This document shows, in pieces, positions 23,691 through 32,677 of a DNA stretch of 64,000 nt (the stretch's first letter is position 1; each line of letters opens with the position of its first letter). Under the pieces are notes generated by a model. It worked only from the letters and a program-made list of their open reading frames with translations, had not been told where the DNA came from and ran no database searches. The translations under genes and the position numbers were made by a program. This stretch comes from Isoetes taiwanensis (lineage: Eukaryota; Streptophyta; Lycopodiopsida; Isoetales; Isoetaceae). The stretch covers positions 7,516,531 to 7,580,530 of the forward strand of contig JAJEKV010000025.1 of assembly GCA_021234155.1 (NCBI GenBank). The letters run 5' to 3'.

Positions 23691-24078
23691 CTATAGATTG
23701 AACCGATAAAAGAAATGGATATAAAGTGAAAAACTTGGCTTACAGTGCAAGCGACTTACCCTTTCTGGCCGAAAATATGTATGGTGCAGCATCGCCAAGC
23801 TGATAAGATCGCCATAGCTGGAAACTCTATTTTCAGATTTTATAGAAAACCCTTGAAATGCAGAGTTGGAATGGCATGCAACATGCACTCCAGGGGTATG
23901 GGAGGAGATCTGCAGCTCTGATCAATGCATCCGCTGACATCAAACATTAAAAAATTATTTTGCTTCATCGCATATCATGAGAGGTCTCCCCCGCCCCCAC
24001 CCTTTTTCCTTTGAAATTTTAAAGTCATATGAATTTAAGAATTTTTAGCCTCCTTTAAGAATTTTTTTTTTTTTGTAT

Positions 24079-24222
24079 TATAGAAAAATCGTTTATAGGT
24101 TTTTATTGGGGGTAAATACTTCGGTGGCGCCGCCAGGCAAGGGGGCGTGCAAGCGGCGGAGGCCGCGAGTCCGCCGCCGAGCCTGGCGGCGCCCGTAAAA
24201 ATCTATAAACAATTTTTCTAAA
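24079..24222. mobile_element. Small MITE/hairpin element with GC-rich core (copy 2)
   Basis: TAGAAAAATCGTTTATAGG and CTATAAACAATTTTTCTA are the inverted ends. Inside them, GGCGCCGCCAGGC (24126) and GCCTGGCGGCGCC (24181) form an exact 13-bp inverted repeat. The whole element could therefore fold into one long hairpin. The core is strikingly different from copy 1. Confidence 0.65.
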
Positions 24223-24424
24223 ACGTAAAGATACTTTTATTGAAATTATCTGCAAGCGATGGCGGTGGTAGGTTGTGATCCAGTTTCTCCTGGATGTTCG
24301 TGTGATATGGGCTTTGATCCAGGCTATAGCCGGAGCTTTTATGACAGATTCTTTCAGAGTATAGCTTCTTTATATTTTCCAGGTTTTCTCATGGCCATGG
24401 CGGGAGGCTTGTTGCATGTGGCCT

Positions 24425-25790
24425 TACAAACCTTACAAAATATGAAAAGGTTAAAGATTGGGTGACGCATTGGAAAGAGAAAGTCCAGATCGGATTTCAG
24501 TCATTGCTTTGACAACCGTTGCAGTTCTTACCTTGCTAGATCCTCAGAAGGATAAGTGGGTTGCCACAGACGCCAGTAAGATCGCTATGGTTGGTGTATT
24601 AATGCAAGAAGGTAGGGTAATCGCGTATGCTTCTAGGAAGATGAATGATGCAAAACAGTGATACCCCTCACATGACCAGGAGTTACTTGCCGTTGTGTGT
24701 GCCTTGCCTATTTGGAGACATTACTTGCTTGGCAGAAGGTTCCAATTAGATACAGATCACCAGAGTCTCCAATATATCTTCACGCAACCACACCTCAATC
24801 TTAGGCAATGATGATGGATGGAATTCCTGGAGGAATATGATTTTGAAGTTGTATATAAGCCAGACAAGCATAATGTTGTTGTCGATGCTCTTTCCAGGCA
24901 CCTATTAGCCACTCGAACGCATTGTAATGCAATTTCCACTCTCATCAGTGAGTTTGGTAAGCAGATAGAGCGGGGTTTCCCTCTAGATCCTGAATTTCAA
25001 GAAACATAGCAAAGTCTATCAAAGGAAGCCAGAACGGATAAGGAAGGGAAGCTTTTCGCCATTATAAGAAGGAAGGTAACTTTCTTTATTATCACGCCAT
25101 TGTAAGAATAAGTTATGTGTGCCTAAAACATCAGGAGTTCGCAGGCCCATTCTCCATGACACATAACAGTCCTATGGCGGGGTATGCGAGATTCATGAAG
25201 ACATATTTTAAGATCCACTCTAGCTATTTTTGGCCAAGTATGAAGAGGCACATTGTGAACTACATTAAGCAATGTCAGATATGTCAGCAGACAAAGGCGG
25301 AACAACTGCGCATTCCAGGAGAATTGCAACCCTTAAATGTTCCTAATGCGAAGTGGGAAGTTATTATCATGGATTTAATCATGGGGCTTCCGCGCACTCT
25401 AAGGGGCTTCGATGCTTTAATGGTTATGGTCGACAAGCTTTTCAAAATGGCACATTTCTTGCCATGTCGAACCACGGACACCGCATTAGACACCACCTTG
25501 TTGTTCACAAGAGAGATATTCCGCCTTCATGGGATGCCGCATACCATTATACCAGACCGGGATCCTATGTTTGTTAGTGCATTTTGGAAGGATTTCTTTA
25601 GCACTATTCAAACTAAGCTTGCCACACGGCTTACCACCCCCAGACGGATGGCCAAACAGAGCATACCAATCGCATAATAGAAGATATGCTACATAACTAT
25701 GTCTGGAACAAGTAATCCCAATGGGTAGATTATATCTATTTGGTGGAGTTTGATTATAATAAAACTAAACAGGAGTCCTTAAGAATGTCT
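24425..25790 (+). mobile_element. Ty3/gypsy pol fragment: RNase H and integrase
   Basis: 24458-24661 encodes the RNase H-like strand KWVATDASKIAMVGVLMQEG and VIAYASRK. After a stop, 24664-24945 continues with QELLAVVCALPIWRHYLLG, TDHQSLQYIF and VYKPDKHNVVVDALSR. 25117-25677 is in another frame and encodes the integrase: a zinc domain ending in C-x2-C (KQCQICQQTK; the usual second His is Tyr in MAGYAR), then the catalytic core with Asp in IIMDLI and Asp in PDRDPMF. A frameshift hits the HPQTDGQ region carrying the catalytic Glu. Gag, protease, most of the reverse transcriptase and LTRs are absent. It is a dead fragment abutting the truncated MITE. Confidence 0.9.
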
Positions 25791-27228
25791 CATTTTATGA
25801 TTAATTAGGGCTATTAATGCCTTACTCCAGACACGTGGCATAATCCAGTTTCCAAGGCGCCGAATATATGCATTGTTGTTTGAATTTCTTTTAACTAAAA
25901 ACATGTCGAAACCATTTCTGCAACCTGCGTCAGTTTCTCCAATCACTGCCAATGATTTTTTGCTTGCTTGCATATCTACAACCACCAGCGCCTATGTTGA
26001 TGCAGGGCCGAAGCCATGCCTGAATCTAATGTTCAATCCGGCATATTTGTATGAAATTTAGAAGCGGATCTGCGCTTGCAGAGCCTTCACTCGATACTCC
26101 AAAAATTGCTGCCCTATCGAAACTGACAAGAAATGGACGAGCTCAAGCTGTACCGCTGGAGCTATGGCAAGAAATCAAGAGAATCAGATCGTATCCCATT
26201 TTCGCTAGACGCCTGAAGAATCCGATTGCAGAACATATCCTGCAGAATCTCAGAGCTCAATTTACATAAGTCGCCATATTTGGCCCAGAAGAAAATTGCC
26301 ACAGAGAATGGAGTGCCAGAGAAAGAGTCGAGTGGAGCCCTAGCTATTCTTAGAGTTGCACCGTGGCTGCCATAGACACAAAGAATGCATAGAAGAATGC
26401 TAAAAATTTTAGTCTAGAAATTTAGCTTTCTTTTTTTTAATGCCATCTCAGATAAAAACTGTAGCTTTGTAAGGGCTTCCTGTACGTCTAAATCTCACAA
26501 ATATCTTCATCAAGAAGAAAGCAAGCATAGAGCAAGGCGGCTGAAGAAGCCGATTGAAGAAACGAAATATCTCGATATGTTTTTCCTCGTAACATCTTGA
26601 AATAATTTTTTTTCAATAATAGCCTAGATTTAATTTTATTGGCTTTTTATCGATGGCCAAGATTTGATCCCCAGATCCAACGGCCCCGATCAAAAGCCCC
26701 AAATAAGGGGCTGCTTGGGCTGAATTGACGTGGCTTCATCTGGGCCGTCAATCTTAAAGGACGGTCAAGACGGTGACACCACACTATTATAAGGAAGGTG
26801 CTTGGGGTGGATTGCAATGGCTTTGTTAGGACCGTCGGATCTTAAATCTGGAGGGCCCGGATGGTGACACCTCGGCGTCTATATATAAGGGGGCAGCGTA
26901 TATAATTGTATATACATAACAGATATATATTATATATTAAAACAAGTTATAGCTATTAGGCTACCGATTAAAATGGAAGGTAGATTAAAATCATGATTAA
27001 ATAGGTAATGTCGGTTCTTTTATATATCATTTAATCCATCTTGCGAATGAGGTGTTGGGTATTATATTGTTAAATTTTGCTGCTCATTTTAAGGTACTAG
27101 TACTTTCTTGCTTTGGATGGGTTGGCTGCTAGATTGTTATAGCCTCTAGTGGTGGCTTGCCATTGTTGGATTATTTCTTTCTTTAGTGGATTTGCTTTTT
27201 TCATATCGCTTGTTGTATGAAGGATTTA
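25791..27228. other. Non-coding DNA with a promoter-like duplication
   Basis: No gene is recognised. Frames at 25873-26061 and 26051-26269 (72 codons, ending LRAQFT) have no identifiable domain. The 26690-26890 block is described separately. Downstream of the TATA box are repeated TATATA tracts. Confidence 0.5.
26715..26890 (+). promoter_or_regulatory. Promoter-like tandem duplication with TATA box
   Basis: Two related units of about 100 bp each read GGrCCGTCrrTCTTAAA, then GACGGTGACACC or GATGGTGACACC, then a TATA-like stretch. The second ends in CTATATATAAGGGGG (26879-26893). This resembles LTR or other retroelement promoters with a duplicated upstream region, but no LTR boundary is visible. 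Confidence 0.4.
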
Positions 27229-27631
27229 TTCAAAATAACACAAACCATTGCATCCAACACATTTCAATTAAAATCCCCCTGAAACCCCCTTTGGTTTGGG
27301 TGCATATTCACACGGGGTGTTACTCCGGGCATTGAGAGCTGTCGGATGGGCATATTTGCCCTTTATTCTCTGATCTGGATCGTACATAGCGATCCTCGTT
27401 TGTGGGATATGGCTGTACAAGTTTATGTATACTGTATATTGACGTTTCCGAAATACTATAAGGTTTTAGGGAATGTACTTAATGGTGTTAATTTTGTACA
27501 TGCATTGTAAGTTTTTAAGGGCTCTCGCTGCCCTACGTAACCCCCCGTGTGAATATGCACCCAAACCTAAGGGGGTTCCAGGGGGATTTTAATTGAAATG
27601 TGTTGGATGCAATGGTTTGTGTTATTTTGAA
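27229..27631. mobile_element. MITE-like element with about 88-bp terminal inverted repeats
   Basis: TTCAAAATAACACAAACCAT at 27229 is inverted at 27631. The match runs to CATATTCACACGGGG with about three mismatches (27229-27317 against 27543-27631). The 225-bp interior has no coding capacity. A diverged relative in the opposite orientation lies at 46594-46850. Confidence 0.85.
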
Positions 27632-27699
27632 AAAACAAATTGGGCTCTTTGGGCCCTAATAAAGGCCTTCGGGCACTAAGGATGGCATACATGCATATT

Positions 27700-27872
<173 letters not shown>

Positions 27873-27929
27873 AGAAATCATATAACAATGATTAGGATAT
27901 ATAATGGTTATGTAATGGCTGAAAGCCTC

Positions 27930-28125
27930 CAGAATCGAACCTGGGTTACTTCAAGGCCCATTAAAGAAATATGCATGCCTATGGTGCATGTTGCCTCGAA
28001 CCTGGATTACTCTAAAGGCCCATTAAAAAAATATGCATGGCCTATGGTGCATGTTGCCTCGAGCCTAGGTTACTCTAAAGGCCCATTAAAGAAATATGCA
28101 TGCCTATGGTGCATGTTGCCTCTAC
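27930..28125. repeat. Triplicated repeat of about 62 bp
   Basis: Three units carry TCGAaCCTrGrTTACT, AAGGCCCATTAAAgAAATAT and GCATGCCTATGGTGCATGTT in order. The minus strand of each unit contains a Pol III B-box-like GGTTCGAnnC or a close variant. Confidence 0.88.
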
Positions 28126-28139
28126 TGTGCCTGTAACAA

Positions 28140-29930
28140 TATTATCCACCAATACACAAACATGTAATGATAGATGTATATAAAGAATGAGTTTTTTGTT
28201 TTGCAGTCAAGCCATGAGGAAGGCAACCACATTATCTGTAAATAATAAATAGCCTGCATGTTTGCATGTTATAAACCAGAGGGACATAGTGGTACAAGAC
28301 CAATGGAGCACACACGAAAGCTCAAACAGCAATGGCAAAGCATTCCGATATCGGTTTGTTTGGCAAGTGTTCGGAGATGGGCCGAAGATTAACATCTAGC
28401 AATATGTAGCATACAGATCAAGATTGACATGTCGGGTCTTGGTTTTCATTCACAGTTTTCATTGGCATGCCGGGTTTTGATTTTCTGCAGTTTTAGTGGT
28501 ATAGTTCTGAGCTGGATTGAGAGGTTTTCAGCATGGCTTGGCACAGGGGAAGTAGATTAAACAACCAAGAACAGGGGAGGTAGATTAAACAGGAGTTATT
28601 TTTTCCTAAGGGTTTTCCTAGTTTCACTGCTGCAACCCAGAAGCATGGAGTAACAGAAGAAGCAATAAACAGAAAAAGAGACAGAAAAACAGAATACGGG
28701 ATTTTTCGCAGAGGCATTTGTCATGCCCATATGAAGCGATGGTTTTTGGCCATTCAAACTTTTTGGTTTCAAGGAGGAAATCCTCTGACGCTGTGAGCCG
28801 GAGAGGCTTGCATGAGTTTTTGGTTTCAAGAAGAAAAGGATCTAGATGTTGATGCTGAAAAGGATCAGGAAAAGGATCTGATGCTAGATATTGATGCTGT
28901 GAGGCGGCTTCCATGAAACTTAGGCTTCTGAACCTTTTAGCATATATACATGCAATACAAAACAAGAAACAACATATTAAACATAAAAGCAACAGTAAAA
29001 GAGAACGAAGAATGATTTGCAAAGCTATCGGGCATGGGAATCAAACACGAGGATGGAGAGAAGATTGATGCCCACGTTAAACCTAATCTCTAGCAACAAG
29101 AAAACCTAATATGTTGCAAAGTAACCTCATACCAAATATGTAGAATGAAGGAAGAACAACACGAATCTACAATACCACCATATATTCACTCCTCCAGCAA
29201 CACGAATCGAGAAGACAATAGTGCAGAGGACAAAATTTTTGGAGTTTGATCTATATGAATGGAGTGCTCACAATAACAACCGTTAGATTGTTGAAGGTAA
29301 TCCAGATCAACGCTCCAAAACAGCCGCACTCTAGAAATACTATTTAGTATGGCCCAATGAATACAACAGTGAAATCATAAGAAAACCATGGCAAAAAGCG
29401 TATAAAATTACAAAAAAAAACCCCATGTTATAATGCTAGATATTGATTATGGAATGATTTATAGTTGGCAATGTCTTGGAACATTTTTTTTTCGGCGTCA
29501 TTTGATTATCGTGCCTTGAAGTTTGTTGTCTGGTCTATGTAGGCTTTAATCGAATAGATGGCTATTATCTTTGTTGTTGAGAAAGAAATATTTTAATAAT
29601 TTTGTGTTTATATTGATTGTTATTGTAACAGCATTTGTTCATAATTGTTTATTGTAATATTATTATTGTCTTTGTTCTTAATTGGCAAAATTGTTTTTTG
29701 AATATAAAACACCAGAGTTTTGTCTAATGAGTGATTGTCTGATGAGTGAGTGTGCTCTTGTGCAAACATCAATTTTTGCATCATTGTTTGTGCCGTTTTT
29801 TTGGAGAGAGATAATTAAGCATCGAGGGAGACATTGTAGCCATAATATAAGATAGATGTTTTGATATAGATTTAAAGATGTAGAAGTATTTGAGTTGCAC
29901 GATGCAACAGGGACTTGGTGAGGGTTGAGT
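28140..29930. other. Non-coding DNA, no gene recognised
   Basis: A 132-codon minus frame (28624-29022) has hydrophobic stretches at both ends but no known domain and repetitive content (GGTTTCAAGrAGrAAA twice, AGGATC several times). AGGGGArGTAGATTAAACA is duplicated at about 28546 and 28573. From 29440 onward the sequence is T-rich. Confidence 0.45.
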
Positions 29931-29932
29931 AG

Positions 29933-30385
29933 TCAAGGTCGACATTTTTCTGGCGAAGTATGTGCTTGAGACCTGCACGAGTTGCGGATTTGGATCAGTT
30001 CAATAATATATGTGTGGAAGTTAGGTTCATTGATTATAATATTACGTTCGGCAGGAGGTTCCTTGTGTTGATTATAAGCCAAGAAGAGAGGGTTGCCACT
30101 ACAATTCTGCACCCGCACCCACAAATACCGGTTGTGTCTGTCAATCTTGTGCAGGAAGATCGACTGTGCCAAAGACTCCCGGTAATAACAGGCAACCCCT
30201 CCATGTCCCCTCTTGCCTGTGCAGCTATTGAAGACTGGGAAATGTTGATAGTCTAAAAGATCAGGTAGCCTGTGTCCTGTGTTCTCCCATGTCTCCATGA
30301 GGAAGATGAGATCCATACCTGCAGCAACAGAGTTGAGACTATCCCCCTTCTGCCATGGGAAACCTCGACAATTCTTGAGGCACAT
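29933..30385 (-). pseudogene. LINE ORF2 start: AP-endonuclease domain, truncated
   Basis: The start of an L1-like ORF2. The catalytic Asn region is KNCRGFPW, the catalytic Glu is in IFLMETWE, and the GG-V strand is RGHGGVACYYRE. LWVRVQ and FLAYNQHKEPP follow as in APE-type LINE endonucleases. The domain stops around YIIELIQ (about 29990), before the GDFN, Asp and SDH motifs, and runs into unrelated sequence. There is no reverse transcriptase. The start ATG lies three bases after the ORF1 stop, in the same frame. Confidence 0.8.
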
Positions 30386-30388
30386 TCC

Positions 30389-31078
30389 CTATTTGTTAGC
30401 AGCAGAGGCATGCGCAAATTGAGTTGTGGGGGAAGAGTGGGAAGCGGTAGCAGACTGAGTCATGTGGACAGAGTGAGAAGCAGTAGGGGTTGGGGCAGAG
30501 TGAGAAGCAGTAGGAGTTGGGGTGGCATATGACTGAGGAGTAGTGGCAGTGGCAGCAGGGCATGGGGCTGGAGCAGACGGTGGAGGAGCATGATCAGAGG
30601 AGGTGGGGGCTGCAGCTGAATGGCCCGGAGGGTCTGCAACAACATTCGGTGAGCGAAAAATGTGCATCTTGCCTCGAACTAGTCCCACAGCTCCTCCTTG
30701 ACAGCGGATGCCTCGAACCTTGGTGAGCTCATGCCTGCGGGACTCTTGTTGCGCTTGGGTGAGGTCTCGGTCCATATAGAAGGATATTCCCTTCAATTGC
30801 TTGCCCTGGCGCAGTATGGCATCCCGTACTTGCATATCTGCTACTGTGAATATGACAATACGGTTGTAGGCAGAACGTCGAGCACCATGACGACTGGCTC
30901 GAGCAATGTGTACAGGCCCAGGCAATGTCATACGATTGATGATCTGCATCTGGAGTCGGTGAATGAGATTCTCTCCCTCTTCTTCCGGCAGGCCACGGAT
31001 CACCAAATTATGACCTCTCCGTCTGCGTTCACTAAGCTCACATACTAGAACATGAACATTTTTAAATGTTTTCAACAA
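30389..31078 (-). CDS. L1-like LINE ORF1 protein
   Basis: 229 codons. NLVIRGLPEEEGENLIHRLQ (residues about 25-44) is the start of the RRM-like domain of L1 ORF1 RNA-binding proteins. HIARASRHGARR, NRIVIFTVADMQVRDAIL and GISFYMDRDLTQAQQESRRH are the following strands and C-terminal domain. The last 80 residues are a low-complexity Ala/Pro/Ser/Thr/His tail with SHSAPTPTA-type repeats. It probably coats LINE RNA. The reading frame is intact, although no N-terminal coiled coil is visible. The stop is TAG. Confidence 0.8.
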   Translation of the reverse strand: MLKTFKNVHVLVCELSERRRRGHNLVIRGLPEEEGENLIHRLQMQIINRMTLPGPVHIARASRHGARRSAYNRIVIFTVADMQVRDAILRQGKQLKGISFYMDRDLTQAQQESRRHELTKVRGIRCQGGAVGLVRGKMHIFRSPNVVADPPGHSAAAPTSSDHAPPPSAPAPCPAATATTPQSYATPTPTASHSAPTPTASHSVHMTQSATASHSSPTTQFAHASAANK

Positions 31079-31286
31079 GGACTAGATTTGTGCAATCCTT
31101 GCTAGTTATTAGTTTCCCAGTAGTAGCTAAGCCATTGCCTTGACTTCCTCATTTTGCAAAGCATGTGGCCGAAATATAACTCCTTGAGTATAACTTTACT
31201 TTTTTGTTTGTAAGAAGCCTCCGATTTGGTCTGATTTGTGCCAATACTTCAGATCATGTGCCAACAAATATTAAAAACGTACAATC

Positions 31287-31523
31287 TTGGCTTTCCTATT
31301 ATTTAAATCCATTGGAACTGGTGGCTATTTAGATTTTTCACGGTTCCGTGTTTGGTTATCTCGGCTTCTGAGACGCCTTCAACTTCCTCCTTTCCAGTCC
31401 ATTAAGTTGTTGGCAAAAAACTTTGTTCTCATTATGTTTGAAAGTAGTGATGCACTGGACTATTTGGTATCAAGAGGGATTGATCCACTTGGTGGGGAAT
31501 ATATAAAGTATCAGTATTCCTAG
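31287..31523 (+). pseudogene. Possible DUF4283-like retroelement fragment
   Basis: LLAKNFVLIMFESSDALDYL then GIDPLGGEYIKYQ has the spacing of the DUF4283 domain found in plant retroelement gag-like proteins (a strand, FE-S--AL, a glycine turn, then a strand). No zinc knuckle or continuation follows. The assignment is tentative. The frame ends in the 40-bp direct repeat at 31516. Confidence 0.25.
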
Positions 31524-31931
31524 GATGGGTCCTATGATAGGCACATACTGGCCGAAGTGAAGTGGTGTTCTTATTGAGCTTTGTAAAACATTGAGTACAA
31601 ATGGATCCCTCGCTAGGGATAGATAAATTTGGAAATATGAACTTTAAATGCTCCGAAACTAGACAATCATCGAGAGCATGATGAAACTGAAGAATACAAG
31701 ATAAAAGATGGTTTTATCCGCCACTTGGTCGAAGCAAAGGTGAGAAGACCCGGTGACTGCTCTTCATCGGGAAGAAGAACCACGCCTTCTTAGGCTTTTG
31801 AGGAAACCCAAGCAAATAGTTGAAGCACGACCCCACGCACTATGGTAACCACAAGACCTTAAACAATCCTGCAGAATCAAGGCTGAAAGAAAGATAACCC
31901 GTCAATGAGTTAGATGCCATAGGTAAGAAGA

Positions 31932-32413
31932 CTCGGAGGCTCCATGGCCACGCCGAGAAAGAAATAGCAGCCGAACAATCGGGAACCATCCGCGGAATGA
32001 CCATCGCAGGAAAAAACAACCGATTAGTGCTGCCTCGGAGGCTACAGCGCCACGCCGAGAAAAAACAATAAATATGATCTCGGAGGCAACAGCGCCACGC
32101 TGAGAGAAAACACGGATAATAAATATTGACTCCGAGGCTACAATGCCACACCGAGAGAAAACATGAATGAATAAATAAAACACTAGTGCCATGCCGAGAA
32201 AGAGTAAACCAATAAGTATGCATCAGAGGCTACAAAAAGAATGCAAATTTAAAGGACATAGAAAAGGAAATAACGAACACGATCAAATGAAAAAACCATC
32301 AAGGGTAAGCGCCACGGCGAGAAAAAATGAAATAACAAGTACTCTCGGAGGCTACAGCGCCACACCGAGAAAGAATGATAAATATGCCTCGGAGGCTACT
32401 ATGCCACGCCGAG
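31932..32413. repeat. Degenerate tandem array of hairpin-forming repeats
   Basis: A 26-bp unit CTCGGAGGCTACAGCGCCAC plus GCCGAG recurs at 31932, 32034, 32079, 32130, 32344 and 32388, with about three more decayed units between 32155 and 32325. Each good unit pairs CTCGG with CCGAG and GGC with GCC around a TACAGC-type loop. Spacers are A-rich and 20-75 bp long. Confidence 0.8.
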
Positions 32414-32510
32414 AAAACATGAATAATGCACTTAAAGAATATAGAAACAAACGGAACGACTGCTACCATCAAGTGCAGACAATCCACCAAGGGAGGGAGG
32501 GTGAGGGAAA

Positions 32511-32637
32511 CTGATAGGATAGAGAAGAAGGAGAAATCTAGCTCAAGAGAACGCCGATGATAGAACAAAGAAGAGAGGCTGAATAAATAGGAGGAGTGAC
32601 AAAGGGACGTCCCCATCCAACGCAATAGAACCGTGGC
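32511..32637. repeat. Displaced piece of duplication B
   Basis: About 110 bp starting TGATAGGATAGAGAAGAAGG match 37759-37870 and 49646-49755 almost exactly. The next bases (CGCAATAGAACCGTGGCATT) match 49778. In B this sequence lies just upstream of the LINE remnant. Confidence 0.9.
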
Positions 32638-32677
32638 ATTCCTAGGATGGGTCCTATGATAGGCACATACTGGCCGA

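Larger units (their letters stand above)
19659..24424. repeat. Segmental duplication A, copy 2
   Basis: Direct copy of 6044-11490. It contains the left CACTA-like end (CACAACAAAAAAGGTGCTCC at 20807), the coding-like block, the poly(A) LINE and the small MITE. It lacks the right CACTA end and most of the (TTCAT)n LINE. It ends inside the 629-bp MITE, where gypsy sequence begins. Confidence 0.95.
31516..32677. repeat. 40-bp exact direct repeat flanking about 1.1 kb
   Basis: ATTCCTAGGATGGGTCCTAT followed by GATAGGCACATACTGGCCGA occurs at 31516-31555 and 32638-32677. Between them lie the hairpin array and a stray piece of duplication B. Confidence 0.9.

Noticed and set aside
24425-25790. Complete LTR retrotransposon at the gypsy fragment
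   Set aside because: No LTRs, primer site or polypurine tract flank it, and gag, protease and most of the reverse transcriptase are absent.
28624-29022. 132-codon minus frame with hydrophobic ends (possible membrane protein)
   Set aside because: The sequence is made of short repeats (GGTTTCAAG, AGGATC), has no family resemblance, and no promoter or splice support.
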